The notes: generated by a model from the letters alone, not told the origin. DNA of 64,000 nucleotides from Monodelphis domestica (GCF_027887165.1 NC_077235.1:53486395-53550394), one strand, 5' to 3'. Positions 38,820 through 52,300 are shown, counted from the stretch's first letter. Numbers and translations are program-made.

Positions 38820-39225
38820 GTCTGAGCTCTGGATACTCCTTTCTATGACTTGGCATTCTAGGGATGGACCCCAGAGTTCTAGAAGTCTTGGCTGGAATTC
38901 TAGAACCCTGGTCTGCTCCTACTTTAAGGTCTTAGACTAGAGATCTAGAATCCCAGGACTCTATATTAGAGTCTTTCATGAGATTCCAAGACAACCCAAC
39001 CTCCTGCTTCAGTCCTGTCCCAAGAATCGTTTAAGTACCTGAGATTAGAATTTTAGAATCCTATATTTAGATCCTAAATCTAGAGCTGGAAGAGAAATCA
39101 TCTTGTCCAACTCCATTTTAGAGAAGAGAAAATTAAGATCCAGGAAGGAGAATAAGTCTCCGAGGGTGGGGTTCATACCCAAATCATCTGACTCTAGAAC
39201 CTGTAGGCTTTCCATTGTGCCACAA
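38820..39225. repeat. Degenerate 'ttctagaa' repeats and a MIR fragment
   Basis: 'ccagagttctagaagtct', 'ctggaattctagaaccct' and 'ctagagatctagaatccc' recur between 38870 and 38960 at ~22/44 base steps. A minus-oriented MIR-type piece follows at 39060-39225. 38260-38820 shows no gene. Confidence 0.5.
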
Positions 39226-39660
39226 TGTTTATAACAGCAAAGAATTAGAAGGAAAGTGGGGTACCCAGTGATTGGTCAAGGAAGCCATGGTGTACAAATG
39301 TAAGGCAACATAATTACCTTGTAAGAATGACAAATAGGCAGAATTTGGAGAAACTTAGGAAGACTTATATGAACTGATGCTGCAGATGGAGTGAGCAAAA
39401 TCCAGAACCCCACGTACATGCTGCTCACAGTAATGTAAAGGAAAACAATGGAAAACTTGGAACCAATTGGTGCAGTGACCACTCACGACTTCCGAGGACT
39501 GTTAGTGAAACACATTTCCCATCTCTTGGCAGAGAGCTAGCAGACTGTTAATGTGTTGAATGAATGGGGCCTGCTTCATCCTACATGACTGCCATGCTGA
39601 TTTGTTTTGCTTAACTTGTTACAAGGGAGGGTTCTGTGTAGGGGAGATCATAAGAACAGA
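39226..39660 (+). mobile_element. Old L1/HAL1-type LINE 3' fragment
   Basis: 'tttataacagcaaagaatta', 'caaggaagccatggtgtac', 'gcagatggagtgagcaaaat'. Same lineage as 37251-37770. Confidence 0.75.
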
Positions 39661-39664
39661 GATT

Positions 39665-39835
39665 TAGAACAAGGAAGGGATCTTTGAGGTCATTTAGTTC
39701 AATCCTCAGGCCATTTGACATATGAGAAAACCAAGGCCCAAGAGAAAAACATGCCCAAGGTCACATAAGTAGTAAAGTAGTAGAGTTAGGATTTGAACCC
39801 AAGCCCTCTGACTCCAGACAGAGACATCTGTTCTT
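39665..39835 (-). repeat. MIR-type SINE
   Basis: 'gaggtcatttagttcaatcc', 'gagaaaaccaaggcccaag', 'aggatttgaacccaagccct'. Lies just beyond the likely XPNPEP2 3' end. Confidence 0.8.
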
Positions 39836-40106
39836 TTTTTAATTGAGAAATGAGAGCAAATATCAAAAAACCATTTAAAAAAAGTAAATCTTTCATTAGA
39901 CTCCTAGCCCAAAGGCCTAGAATCCTGGGAAGTACCTGGACTCCTTTGGGCAGAACATCCTGGTCTGGGGCCAGGTCAGGAAGTTCAGGATGGAAAAGCC
40001 TTGGATTGGGGGGTGGGGAGGGGATGAGAGGAAAATTTAAGCTTTGGAGACTGGTGGCTTGAACTTTCGGTGCCGGCTCAGCCCTGGGGACTCCTCACTC
40101 TAGGTT
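39820..40106 (-). other. XPNPEP2: XPNPEP2 3' UTR (extent inferred)
   Basis: Sequence between the TAA and the ATTAAA. No repeat seen inside. The end point depends on the weak poly(A) assignment. Confidence 0.4.
39838..39843 (-). terminator. XPNPEP2: Candidate XPNPEP2 poly(A) signal ATTAAA
   Basis: ATTAAA on the gene strand, 264 bases after the stop codon, in an A/T-rich stretch. It would give a ~0.3 kb 3' UTR, shorter than I expect for the human gene, so a more distal site is possible. Confidence 0.35.
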
Positions 40107-40301
40107 TTAGCCCAGGGTGGACACTAGGGTGGCTGCTACCAGGACGGTGAGTGATGCAGGAAGGTGGGTATAACTGCTGCCGCCAGTTAGGGGTTCAGTG
40201 TTCCTCAGGAGCCACTGGTACTCTTCCTCCAGGTTCCGCCGCTGCAGCTCGGGGCCAATTTTCTGCTGGATCGTCTTATAGTACTGGTTCAGGTACTCAA
40301 G
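40107..40301 (-). CDS. XPNPEP2: XPNPEP2 last exon (GPI signal, TAA stop)
   Basis: Acceptor 'ggcaatctccag'. Reads [20 protein letters not shown], ...[14 protein letters not shown], a short Gly/Ser/Thr spacer, and a 17-residue hydrophobic end. 64 residues plus TAA (40109-40107). The spacer and tail differ from human, as is usual for GPI signals. Confidence 0.98.
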   Translation of the reverse strand, partial: LEYLNQYYKTIQQKIGPELQRRNLEEEYQWLLRNTEPLTGGSSYTHLPASLTVLVAATLVSTLG

Positions 40302-43300
40302 CTGGAGATTGCCAAGGAGAAAGCAGAACGGTAAGAACCAAGGAGGTTCAAAGCCAAATGATGACACCTCAGGGTCCTATCCCCCAGACCCTCCCCTATG
40401 GTTCCTTCCAGGACCCCACTCAGGCCAGACTCTTTGCTTTCCCAATGTGTGAATTACTGAATAAGGACCAGAACCATCCTTCCACCCATTCTCAAGCAAG
40501 GACATTTTCACAGAGGCCTTCTTGAGACAGTATTTCTCTCCTGACAAATATGGAAACCATTAGGGACTTCATTGACCACAGTGTCACAGGATCATCGATT
40601 TAAAGTTAGAGGCTATTGAATCCAACCTCCTTTTACAAAAGAGGAAACTGAGGCCAGGTCCGTGTCAGAGATGAACCTACTCCCCCTTCCTCCCAAACCA
40701 GTGCTCTTTCCACTGGTATTCTGATACCAAGATGGAGGAGAAAGCAATGCCAAGGAAGGCTGGTAAGGTGGGTATGTCTATGCAGCTACTTAGTGAACCC
40801 TATAGTGTCAGAACTACGAGAGTCCTTGGGCCAAGAATATTGGATGTCAGATCTAGAACCAAATCTGTAGATCCTCCATTTCTTTTGTTTTATTTGAAAC
40901 ATTTTATTTAATTAATTTAGACTGTTTTCCCATGGTCACATGATTCATGTTCTTTCCCTCCCACCCCTCCCGTAGCCGACGCACAATTCCACTGGGTTTT
41001 ACATGTGTCCTTGATCCAGACCTATTTCCATATTATTAACATTTGCACTGGGGTGATCGTTTAGAGTCTACATCCCCAATCCTACCCCCATCGACCTATG
41101 TGTAGATCCTCCATTTCTGCCTAGGGAGTAGATAGAGGCCCAGAGAAGGGAAGGGACCCGTGTCACCCTCATTGGCTATGGGCAGGACTAACTCTGGGCC
41201 AGGGGTAGGGAGGCTTCTAGAATGGGGCTCTTACCTGCTGAGGCAGCAGCAGACTAGTATTGATAAGGTTCCGGCTGTAGGGTACCAGAGACACGACCTC
41301 AAAGGCCAGGTAGGACCCACCGTACTGGAGGGCAGAAGAGAAATCGGGAGGAGGCTAAGGAGGTGAAGGCTGGCGGAGGCAGGCGAGGGCAAGCAAGGTC
41401 TCTATCCAAATCCACCTCAGGACTAGAGGGGGCCAAGTGGGACAGGGGCTTCTGGGAGCTTGGTTCTCTACTACCAGCTTATAGTGACAGCAGTAATGAG
41501 AATAAAGGCTCCTATTTTATTGTATGAGACAGTGAGTACAATGCTCTTCTACCCCTTTCACAGATGAGCAAACAGTCTTAGAGAAGGGAAGCAACTTGCC
41601 CAGTCAGAGGAGGGCCTCTTGGCAGTAATTTATTTTCAGTGTAATGAGCTTCCTGTCATTCACAGCTCCCCAAATTTTAGCACCCACCCCTCCCCTCCAT
41701 CTTCTAAAGGTCTGAGGAATACCACCTGTATTCTAGTAAGCCAAGGAGGACTCACGAGAAATGCTTGTCCAGTGCCTTTCCCTCCTTAGCCACTTAGCCA
41801 ATGGCCATTGCCACACTTGGCCGTATCCTTGGCATAGGCCCGATGTCAAATTACCTTGGTCTGGGCTTCTACTACCAGGGCCACATCTTCAAGGCGGATT
41901 CCAAACTCTCCATCCTGATAGTAACCAGGTTCTGGGGGCAAAGATAAAGCAGTGGGAATCCACAGGGGTGTAGGGGATTAGGGGCCAGCCCTTGGGCCAT
42001 AGCATGACAGGATCAGAGATTTCCAGTTGCAAGTCTTTTAGAGATCTTCCTGCCCCTGCCTCTACTAGTTTAGAGAATGAAACAGAGACTCAGAGAGGAC
42101 ATTAAGTGACCGGTCACAATAACATAGCTTGGGTCTGAACCCGGCTCTTCTCTTTCCAAGTCTAGTGTCATTTCCTTTATACCCAGAGATAAATCTAGGG
42201 AGGTGCCACCTGAACTTCGTCCCAAGGCCACAGAAAAGTAGAAGGGGCAAAACTGAACCCAAGTGCTCTGTCAGCAACAGCGAAGTTGTTTGCGTAGCTA
42301 ACTCCCTTCCTACTGCACTGAATTTGTCTTCATTTCTTGTATTATTTTCACCTAATGAACTCCAAGGTTCATTAGAAGGGTGTTTCTTGCTACTTTCCCT
42401 AGGGCCCAAGTTGCTAATTACAGCTTTGCCTTCCTATCAGGCTTGGGGAGAGACAATCCTCTACTCTCTCTACCCAGCTAGGAAGAGTCATCCCACAGGC
42501 TGTAGTTAGGGGAACGGGGGCGGGGGGAGAGGGGGCATACCTATCGATGTGAACATGCCTCTGGTCATAGCAATGTTATTGGACTGGAATCCCACTGGCC
42601 CTGGAAGGGGAGGAGAGACACTGTCACCAGGGTATCTTTGGGGCCCAGAGTAGAGTTGGGAGCAATGTGGGAGGCTCAGCACTGGCGAAGGCCACGTGGT
42701 GAGGGAGACGAGGGCTCAGAGGAGATGGAAGGTCAGAGGGAGGTAGATGCTTAGTAAAGAGATGACAGGCTCAGGGAAGGGGAGAGGAGGGGAGCTCAGT
42801 GCTCGAATTATGGCTTACCAAGAGGATGGTGGGCTCAGTGAGGGCAAGGAGAGACTGATGAAGACATGCCAGGCTAGTGGACGGGGATGGGGGCTCAGGG
42901 AGAGCTGGAAGTGCACTTGGTGCTGCCCCAGGCCCAAGGATTTCCAGGAAAGATGGGGCTAGGAATGAGTGAGGAGGGCAGGCAGGGCACTGCCTGGTCA
43001 CTGGTATCTCAGGACAAGACTTCAAAGGAGAGCTGTCCTGGGTGTGCATATGGTACTGAGGAATTGATTGGGAGCAGCAAGTCAGAGCAGAAAGGGGCCT
43101 TAGAAACCATCTAGTCTGACCTCTATATTACAGGTGAGGAGACTCAGACATGTAAAATGAATTGTCCAAGGTCACACAGCTAAGACCCAAACTCAGAGCT
43201 CCTGCCTCTCAGCCTAGGATGCTTCCTGCCCTGCCAGGTCACCTACATTCGTGCACGGAGAGGAAGTTGCCAATGCCATGCCCTGTGCCATGTCCATAAT

Positions 43301-46300
43301 TGAGGCCAACTTTCCACAAAGCTCTTCGAGCAAAGGCTTCTACAACTCGCCCTGGAAGAGAAATGGTAAAAAGAGTCAGGGATGCCCAGCTGTGGCTACT
43401 AGCCAGGTACTCTTTGGTTTTTCCTCAACCTTCCACTGCTGCCCCCCCCCCTTTGCTTCCTTGTTCCAAGGCCAACCTTCTAGCCACTTTGGACTTATTG
43501 GGGTCAGAAGCATCAAGGATGGTGATAACATGGGGGAAGGGGAAGAGGAGGGAGGGCAAGGGAGCCTATGCTAATTGGCTGGCATTCAAGGCTGGCCCCA
43601 GTTAGGTCTTGCTGGGCCTCTTTCCTTGACCCATCCAGACTGGTCTTCTTACCACCCCACCCCACCCCTAGCCTTGTTCCCTTCAGTTTGACTCAGGCCC
43701 TTCTTTCTCTCTAGCATCTTGGACCTGGCCTTCAAGGTCTTGCCTGACTGTCCCAGCTCCCTCCAGGAAGCCTTTTATGACTACTCCAGGCTCTTTCCTC
43801 TGACTTTTGAAACAATCTTGCACTTAATAAAAGGGCTCTTTTCAAGCATTCCCTTAGGATTGGCAGGGGCCTCAGGGGCCAGCTCATCCATCCCCCCATT
43901 TTTCACAGGTGGGAAGGTCACCCAAGGGACAAGTGACAAAGTTGGGGTTGGACCTGGCTGGAGTCAGAGGCTTGAGTTGTGACTCCCTATTAGACTGTAC
44001 CATGAGTAAGGGGTCCAAGTCTCCCACTATGATGTCTTTCGAGTCCTAGGTGAGGGGACATCAATCAGGTAGCATAGGCCCAAGACCATAGAGCCCCAAG
44101 GTGGGTGTCCTAGAGGGGAAAGGAAGACCGTAGGCCAATCTGGCCAGCCTCTCAACCCAAAGCTGTGTCTGAGACCCACCTGATGTGGACGAGGGGAAGA
44201 CGAGTCTACACAGGTCAATGTTTCCCATCAACACTCTAGTGTAGGCTTCCTAGAGGGGATAGGATTGGTTAGCATACAGAAAATCCATGAGGACAGCAGG
44301 ACCTTGGAGTTGGTAGGCCCATGATGCCAACAACATATTCATGGGAACAGAGAAGAAAACCAGAAGTGGAAGGGACCTTAGACATCACTGAGCCCAACCT
44401 CCTCATTTAATGGAAGAAAAAACTGAAGCCCAGACAGGGAAATTAACGTGGCCACAGCTAAGTAAATGACAGGCAAGATTTGAATCCAGGTATCCTGAAT
44501 CCCAATCAAATGCTCTCTCTACAATACTGTATATGGCCTCTCAGATCTGCCATTAGCCAGGTATAAGAATGGAGATGGGTAGCTTAGTCTCTCTGGTTGC
44601 AGTTTACTCAACTATCAAAACATTTCAAATAACTTCAAGTGGGAGACACAAGTTATTTATGGATGCAGTAAGAACTCTGAGCTACACAAACATGGCACTG
44701 ATTCCAAAGCCAGGCAGACCAAAAGCAGAGAAAGAAAACTATAGACCAATCTCTCTAATGAACACACATGCAAAAATCTTAAACAGAACACGGGCAAAAA
44801 GATTCCAGCAAGTGATCATGAGGGTTATTCATTATGATCAGGTGGGATTTAGACCAGGAATGCAAGGATGGTTCAGTATTAGGAAAACCATCCACATAAT
44901 TGACCTTATTAACAAGCAAACTGACAAAAATCACATGATTATCTCAATAGATACAGAAAAAGCCTTAGACAAACTACAACATTCATTCCTATCGAAAACA
45001 CTTGAAAGTATAGGAATAGAAGGGTCGTTCCTAAGAATAATAAACAGTATATATTTAAAACTATCGGCAAGCATCATCTGCAATGAGGATAAACTAGAAG
45101 CCTTCCCAATAAGATCAGGAGTGAAACAAGGGTGTCCATGATCACCTCTATTATTTAACATTTGTGGAAGAGGCATGAAGGAAGAGAGAATTTTCATGCT
45201 TGCAAAACAAAGCTGGGGACCTGATCTGCCAATCAAGGTGAAGATTCCAAAACAGAATGCTCCCAGGAAAGGCAGTTGGAGCCTGGCCAGAGGAGATGAA
45301 CTGAGGAACTTCTTCTCTGGGGTTTCTGATCAAGGGAGACTGGCTTCGTCTGTCCTAGGTTGAAGGACCTTTGGGGGGGCTTCTGGAATTAATCTGAGAA
45401 GAAATTAACTTTTGTTGGTGGTTTTGTGTAATTAGAAGAAGAAAGATTTAACAGTTGTCCTCCATCTCTCTGACTGTCTCTAAGTCACAGCTGTGAAAGG
45501 ACTGACATTTTCCAAAATCCTCCCAATCCTCCTTATAGATTAGGAACACCCTTATCCCTCTCATCTCAATCTCCATCCTGTTGTTCCCAATAAACCCCTT
45601 TACTTGAGAAAGAAGAGTAAAGAATATTTCTCTGAAATCTCATAGTTCCCCTGAGTTACTTAGAAGGTGGCTGACTAAGACCAGGGGAGGGGAAAGGGAG
45701 GCAGAAGGGAGTGGGTGGAAACTGGGAGGTGAAGGGAGGAGAAGGGTAGGAAATATCTTGATCTATTAGCCATCAATAATGATCAATAGGCAACCCCAGA
45801 GTAACCCCTCTAGTAGCATCTCTCTATCTCTCTTTATCTCTCTGAAGAAATACCTCTAACACCATTTATAACTAGGCACCCTCAGGTTCCCCTAGTCTTT
45901 CTCTAGTCCCTGCCAGAGTATCCATTTAGTGCAACCAGAAATATAGCTCCACAAATGATCATTTTCTAATTCACGTTATACTAGAAACACTACTTGTAGC
46001 GATTAGAGAAGAAAAGGAAATTGAAGGGATTAAAATTGGCAAAGAAGAAACCAAGCTATCAATCTTTGAGGACGATATGATGGTATACTTAGAGAATCCT
46101 AGAGAATCAACTAAGAAGCTAGTGGAAATAATCAACAACTTGAGCAAAGTTGCAGGATACAAAATAAACCCACATAAGTCATCAGCATTTCTATGTATTT
46201 CCAACAAAACTCAGCAGCAAGAATTAGAAATAGAAATTCCACTTAAAATCATTCTAGAGGTTCTAAATCTCTTATAATCAGAGAGATGCAAATCAAAACA

Positions 46301-49300
46301 ACTCCGAGGTATCACCTCACACCTAGCATATTGGCTAACATGACAGCTATGGAAAGTAATGAATGCTGGAGGGGATGTGGCAAAGTTGGGACACTAATTC
46401 ATTGCTGGTGGAGTTGTGAATTGGTCCAACCATTCTGGAGGGCAATTCAGAACTATGCCCAAAGGGCGCTAAAAGACTGTCTGCCCTTTGATCCACCCAT
46501 AGCTGGGTTTGTAGCCCAAAGAGATAGTAAGGGAAAAGACTTGTACAAGAATATTCATAGCTGTGCTCTTTGTGGTGGCCAAAAATTGGAAAACGAGGGG
46601 ATGCCCATCAATTGGGGAATGGCTGAACAAATTGGGGTATCTGCTGGTGATGGAATAGTATAGTGCTAAAAGGAATAATAAAGTGGAGAAGTTCCATGGA
46701 GACTGGAACAACCTCCAGGAAGTGATGCAGAGTGAGAGGAGCAGAACCAGGAGAACATTGTACACAGAGACTGTGGTACAATCGAATGTAATGGACTTCT
46801 CCATTAGGGTCAATGCAATGTCCCAGAACAATCTGCAGGGACCAAGGAGAAAAAAACATTACCCTCAAGCAGAGGACAAACTGTGGGAGTAAAAGAACCG
46901 AGGAAAGGCAACTGCTTGAATACAGGGATGGAGGGGATATGATTGAAGAAAGACTCTGAATGAACACTCTAATGCAAAAACCAATAACAAGGAAACAAGT
47001 TCGGATCTAGGACACATGTGATACCCAGAGGAATGGGAAGGGGGTAGTGGGGGGGTAGGAAAAGAAAATGATCTGTTTCTAATGAATAATGTTTGAAAAT
47101 GACCAAATAAAATAATGTTTAACAAAAAATAAATAAATAAAATTAAAATAGATAAAAAAGAAAGAGAAATTCCATTTAAAATCATTCTAGATAATATAAA
47201 ATACTTAGGAATCTATCTGCCAGGACAAACACAGGAACTATGTTAACACAACTACAAAACGCTTTCCACACAATTAAAACGAGATCTAAACGAATGGAAA
47301 AACATTAATTGCTCACGAGTAGGACAAGCTAACATAATGAAAATGACAATCCTATCCAAATTAATTTACTTATTCAGTGCCATACCCATTGAACTACCAA
47401 GAAACTTTTTTACTGAATTAGAAAAAACCATAACAAAGTTCGTTTGGAAGAACAAATGATCAAGAATAGCAAGGGAAATAATGAAAAAAAATATGAAGGA
47501 AGGTGGCCTTGCAGTACTAGATCTCAAACTATACTATAAAGCAGCAGTCATCAAAACAATATGGCACTGGCTAAGAGACAGAAGGGAGGATCAGTGGAAT
47601 AGACGAAGTAAATGACCTCAGCAAGACAGTGTATGATAAATCCAAAGTTCCCAGCTTTTGGGACAAAAATCCACTATTTGACAAAAACTTCTGGGAAAAT
47701 TGGAAAACAGTATGGGAGAGATTAGGTTTGGATCAACACCTCACACCCTACACTAAGATAAACTCAGAATGGGTGAATGACTTGAATATAAAGGAGACTA
47801 TAAGTAAATTAGGTGCACATAGAATAGTTTACCTGTCAGATCTATGGGAAAGGAAAGATTTTAAGACCAAGCAAGAGATAGAGAATATTACAAAATGTAA
47901 AATGAATAATTTTGGTTACATTAAAAAGTTTTGTACAAACAAAACCAATGCAACCAAAATTAGAAGGGAAGCAACACATTGGGAAAAAATCTTTATAACA
48001 AAAACCTCTGATAAAGGTCTTATTTCTCAAATTTATAAGGAGCTAAATCAATTGTACAAAAAATCAAGCCATTCTCCAATTGGGAGAACATTTTTATAAT
48101 AAAATTCTTTGACAAAGGTTTAATTTCCCAAATATATAAGGAACTAAGTCAAATTCACAAAAAAATCAAGTCATTCCCCAATTGACAAATGATCAAGGGA
48201 CACAAATAGGCAGTTTTCACATGAGGAAATCAAAACTATCAATAAGCACATGAAAAAGTGTTTTAAATCTCTCCTGATTAGAGAAATGCAAATTAAAACA
48301 AATCTAAGGTACCACCTCACACCTAGAAGATTAGCTAACATGATAGCAAAGGAAATTAATAAATGTTAGAAGGTATGTGGCAAAATTGGGACACTAATAC
48401 ACTGCTGGTGGAGTTGTGAATTGGTCCACCCATTCTGGAAGGCAATTTGGAATTATGCCCAAATGGTTTTAGAAGACTGCCTGCTCTTTGATCTAGCCAT
48501 AACACTGCTGGGTTTGTACCTCAAAGAGATGATAAGGAAAAAGACACGTACAAGAATATTCATAGCTGCTCTTTGTGGTGGAAAAAAAAACTGGAAAATG
48601 AGGGGATGCCCTTCACTTGGGGAATGGCTGAACAAATTGTGGTATCTGTTGGTGATGGAATAATATTGTGCCGAAAGGAATAATGAACTGGAGGGATTCC
48701 ATGTGAAACTGGAACAACCTCCAGGAATTGATGCAGAGTGAGAGGAGCAGAACCAGGAGAACAGTGTACACAGAGATGGATAGATACACTGTGGTACAAT
48801 CGAATGTAATAGACTTCTCTACTAGCAGTAATGCAATGATCCAGGACAATCCAGAGAAACTTATGAGAAAGAACGTTATCCACATCCAGAGAAAGAATGG
48901 TGGAAACAGAAATCCATTAGAAAAATATGTGATTGATCACATAGTGTGATGGGGATATGATTAGGGCTAAGATGTTAAAAGATCATTCTACTGCAAATAT
49001 GAGTAACATGGAAATGGCTTCTAAACAATGATACATGTATAATCCAGTGGAACTACTTGTTGGATTTGGGAGGGGGGAGGGCAGAGTGGGGGGGTCATTA
49101 ATCATGTAACCATGGGAAAATATTCTAAAAAAAGAGAAAGAACTCTATCCTGAAAGCCCAGACTCCTAGATCAACTCACTAACTTGTTTTGTGGTCTTGG
49201 GTAAGTCCCTTCCCCTTGCTGGACCTCAGTTTCCTTATCTGTAAAATGAGAGAGTTTGACTAAATGACCCTAAGGTTCCTTCTAGCTCCAGATCCATACT

Positions 49301-52300
49301 TACCCCTCGGGGTGCTTCTTCTCCTCCAGATAGAATAGGGCCTTGAATGCTAGACTGAGAAGTTGGGGTGTAATCTGATAGGCTGAGATTTCTACATACA
49401 TGTAAATTTGAAGGGTGTGTTGGAAGGCTGAGAATTATAAGCCCCCAGAGAAAAAGACCATAATGGTGTGGTCTTTTTCAGGCAAAGGATAGCAGATGTC
49501 AGTGCTTTATGAGAAATCAGTCTAGGTGATGATGGTGGTGGTCATGGTTAGGCCTTGCCTCTGCCACCAAGATGTTGTCCTAAAGCAGGATTTAACTGAG
49601 GGTTGGGTCCACAGCAGGCCCTTTTTTGTCACACCTGACATCTGTTCTCCTCTAAGGCTCACACAGCTTATCTGATCAAATCCTTCCTCCTCCGTTTGAC
49701 ATTCATGGTCTGACCCCACTGCACGGATCCTGTATGAGTTCCCATGACTCCCCTACATGAGTGACCTCTCTCTTCTAGCCCGGTGGTCTCCACTCTTTTC
49801 TGTCTCTGCATGCTTGGTTCATAGCATTCCTGGTCCCTAGAATCTCTCAGCTCTCCCATCCTTCCACTGCAAACTCCTCTGTTCTCCAAAGTCCAGATGA
49901 AATCCTGCTGCCTTCAGGAAGCCTTTCTGGATGACTACTTTCTTCTCTCTGTATTCTTATAGCCCTTAAGAATCTCGACCACATAGCCATGGGGATGAGC
50001 TCACTCTGTAGGTTCAATAGATGAAGAACCCAACTTTCTTAAGCTAGAGTTGGAAGGGACTTCGCAGATCAACCTCTTCATTTTGCAGAGGAGGAAACTG
50101 TGGCTCAAGGAGGGGAAAGAACTTGTCTAGGATCACACATAGGATCTTACTACTAGAAACTGAAGGGCCCTTGGAGGCCGTCGAGTCCAACAGAGAAGGA
50201 AATTGTGGCCCAGGGAGAGGAAGGGACTTGCCCAAGGTCATACAGTGAAGATGTTTCAAAGGTATGATTGGAATCTGGCTCCTCTGACTCCAGAGCCACG
50301 TACCATGTTCCTTTGCACCATGATGCTTCCTTCTTGTGGAGGATAAGGTAGAAATGATGCCCAAAATTTGACAGGAAGTGGAGAGAGTGAGAGAGAGAAA
50401 AGCAGAGAGACAGAGACAGCTACAGAGGAAGGGAGGAGGGAGAGAGATTTGGTGTGTATGTGTGTGTGTGTATGTGTGTGGTGAATGTAGAGGGTGACCT
50501 GAAGCTTTACTCAGTTTCCAAACTTTGATTAGCCTCTGAGCCACTGCCACCTGGCCACACTCAGCTGGGAGAAGATAGTGCTCAGGGCGCAGGGCACGGG
50601 GGCAAGGACTGAGTGGCTGGGACCTGAACACTTGAGCTTAGGGGCATTTGTGTCCAGGGAGAGTTGTGGAGACATCAGAAATGGGGCCTTCCTATCTCCG
50701 AGAGTCTCCTCAACAGGAAAATAAGGGCTCTGGCCAGATTGGATGATTAGTCGGGTTTCTTCAAGCTCACACATCTCATGGAGAGTAGTGCCAGACAGGA
50801 GAAAGATGGCAGTGTCTGTGTGTGTGTGTGTGACACCACCCTATCATCTTCCAAAAGAGAAAATAAGAACCACTTAAGTGGCCATGTCAGGAGGAGAGAA
50901 ATGGTTGACAAGAGGCTCTCGCCAGACTGTGAAGGGCTTTCAATGGTATGCTGAGGAATTGGAATTTTCTCCGAGGGAAAATGGAGACTCATTGATGGTG
51001 GAAGGGATGAAAAGTCAGACCTTCACTCTAGGAAATTTACTTTGTGTCCAACTGTGTGGAGAGAGACCAAGTCAGTTACCATAAGACCCAAGGGAGAGGT
51101 GAGGAGGGCTTGGTCTAGGGTGGTAGCTGGGTGAGCATCAAGAGGGGAACAAGTGGGAGAGACGTTGTGGAGATCCAACCAATAAGACTTAGAAAATGGT
51201 TGGATATGGAGAAGGAGGTGAAGATGGCTCGGGCTTTGAACGTAGGTGGCTGAAGGGTGGTGGTGCCTTTGCTGGAAGTTTGGAAGAAGGCTAGCTTTTG
51301 AAGAGAATTTGCTTGGGCCATACTGAGTTTGAGATGGCCAGCAGGCAGCTGGGTAATGTGTAACTGGATGTGAGATATGAGAGCTGGATGGGCAGATGCG
51401 AAAGGCATCTGTCAAGATGATGATTCAACTCGTGAGAGCAAATGAGACCACCAATGGAGTAGAGGACAAAATAAGGGCCCCCAAAAGGGCTTTGGGAGCG
51501 TCCTCAGTGGGCAGGAGATGGAAGATAGAATGGCAAAAGGAACAGTAAGAGAAGTAGGAAGAGAGGCTGGAGTCTGGCTGTGAAAGGAAGAATAGATGAA
51601 AAACACCGGAGAGGCGAAGGAGTCATCTTGCAGAATGAGACCCCCATTTTTGGATGTGAAGTTTGTTTTGCGTGATGATGTATACTGATGGTGAGGACTT
51701 CTTTTGCTTTTTTTCCCAATGAGGGGGAGGTAGGATGGAGAGAAAATTGATGCTTAACTGAAAAATACTAATTAAAAAAGGAGAGAGGAGGAGGAGGCGG
51801 CAAGGAGAGAGAAAGAAGGAAAGAATGAGAATATGCTAAAAGGAGTAAGGTCCCTGAAGAGCTGGGAAGGAATGAAAGAAACAGAACGGATGGAGTTTTC
51901 CATCTCTCCTCACTTCAGTAAGATCAGGCTCCAAAATGGAGAACAGAAAGTACATGTAGGGGGAGTGGGCTGAAATGCTTGGATCTGGCTTGTACCTTTT
52001 GGAAAGAAGAAGGGATTCCCCAGTGGACTGTCCTGGTGATATCTGTTGTTCCATCCCTGCAGGAAAAGAAAGAACATTTGGGTCACATTTCTAACCTGAG
52101 CTTTGTGGTCCCTGGGAGCCCATGCAGGTGAGGGAACATGGTCTACTCCTGGACATCAATTGACCGTGGGGGCTCGAGCCACCTCCCTTAGCTGAAAATG
52201 GGGAACTTGGTGAGGAGCTATTTTGGGAGATAAAGATTAGTCATCCTTGTATTACTGAGACAGGAGGGGAGGAGTGGGCTTGCTTTATAGAATTGATAGA

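Larger units (their letters stand above)
40302..44179 (-). other. XPNPEP2 introns 16-20, overview
   Basis: Old MIR-type fragments (minus) at 40580-40725, 41470-41640, 42000-42180 and 43085-43235; an L2 bit at 43725-43830. The rest is unique intronic DNA with no other gene. Confidence 0.65.
44679..48080 (+). mobile_element. L1 LINE ORF2 region, broken up by later insertions
   Basis: Reverse-transcriptase words in order: [20 protein letters not shown], then [23 protein letters not shown]; after an interruption, [12 protein letters not shown] and [15 protein letters not shown]; after a second interruption, [20 protein letters not shown] and [20 protein letters not shown]. 5'-truncated, starting inside the RT domain. 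The FADD-type motif reads FEDD and frames are shifted. Interrupted at about 45160-45965 and at 46259-47164. Confidence 0.92.

Noticed and set aside
44569-45141. 190-codon frame with reverse-transcriptase similarity
   Set aside because: L1 ORF2 fragment. The first ~35 codons lie outside the element and are unrelated.
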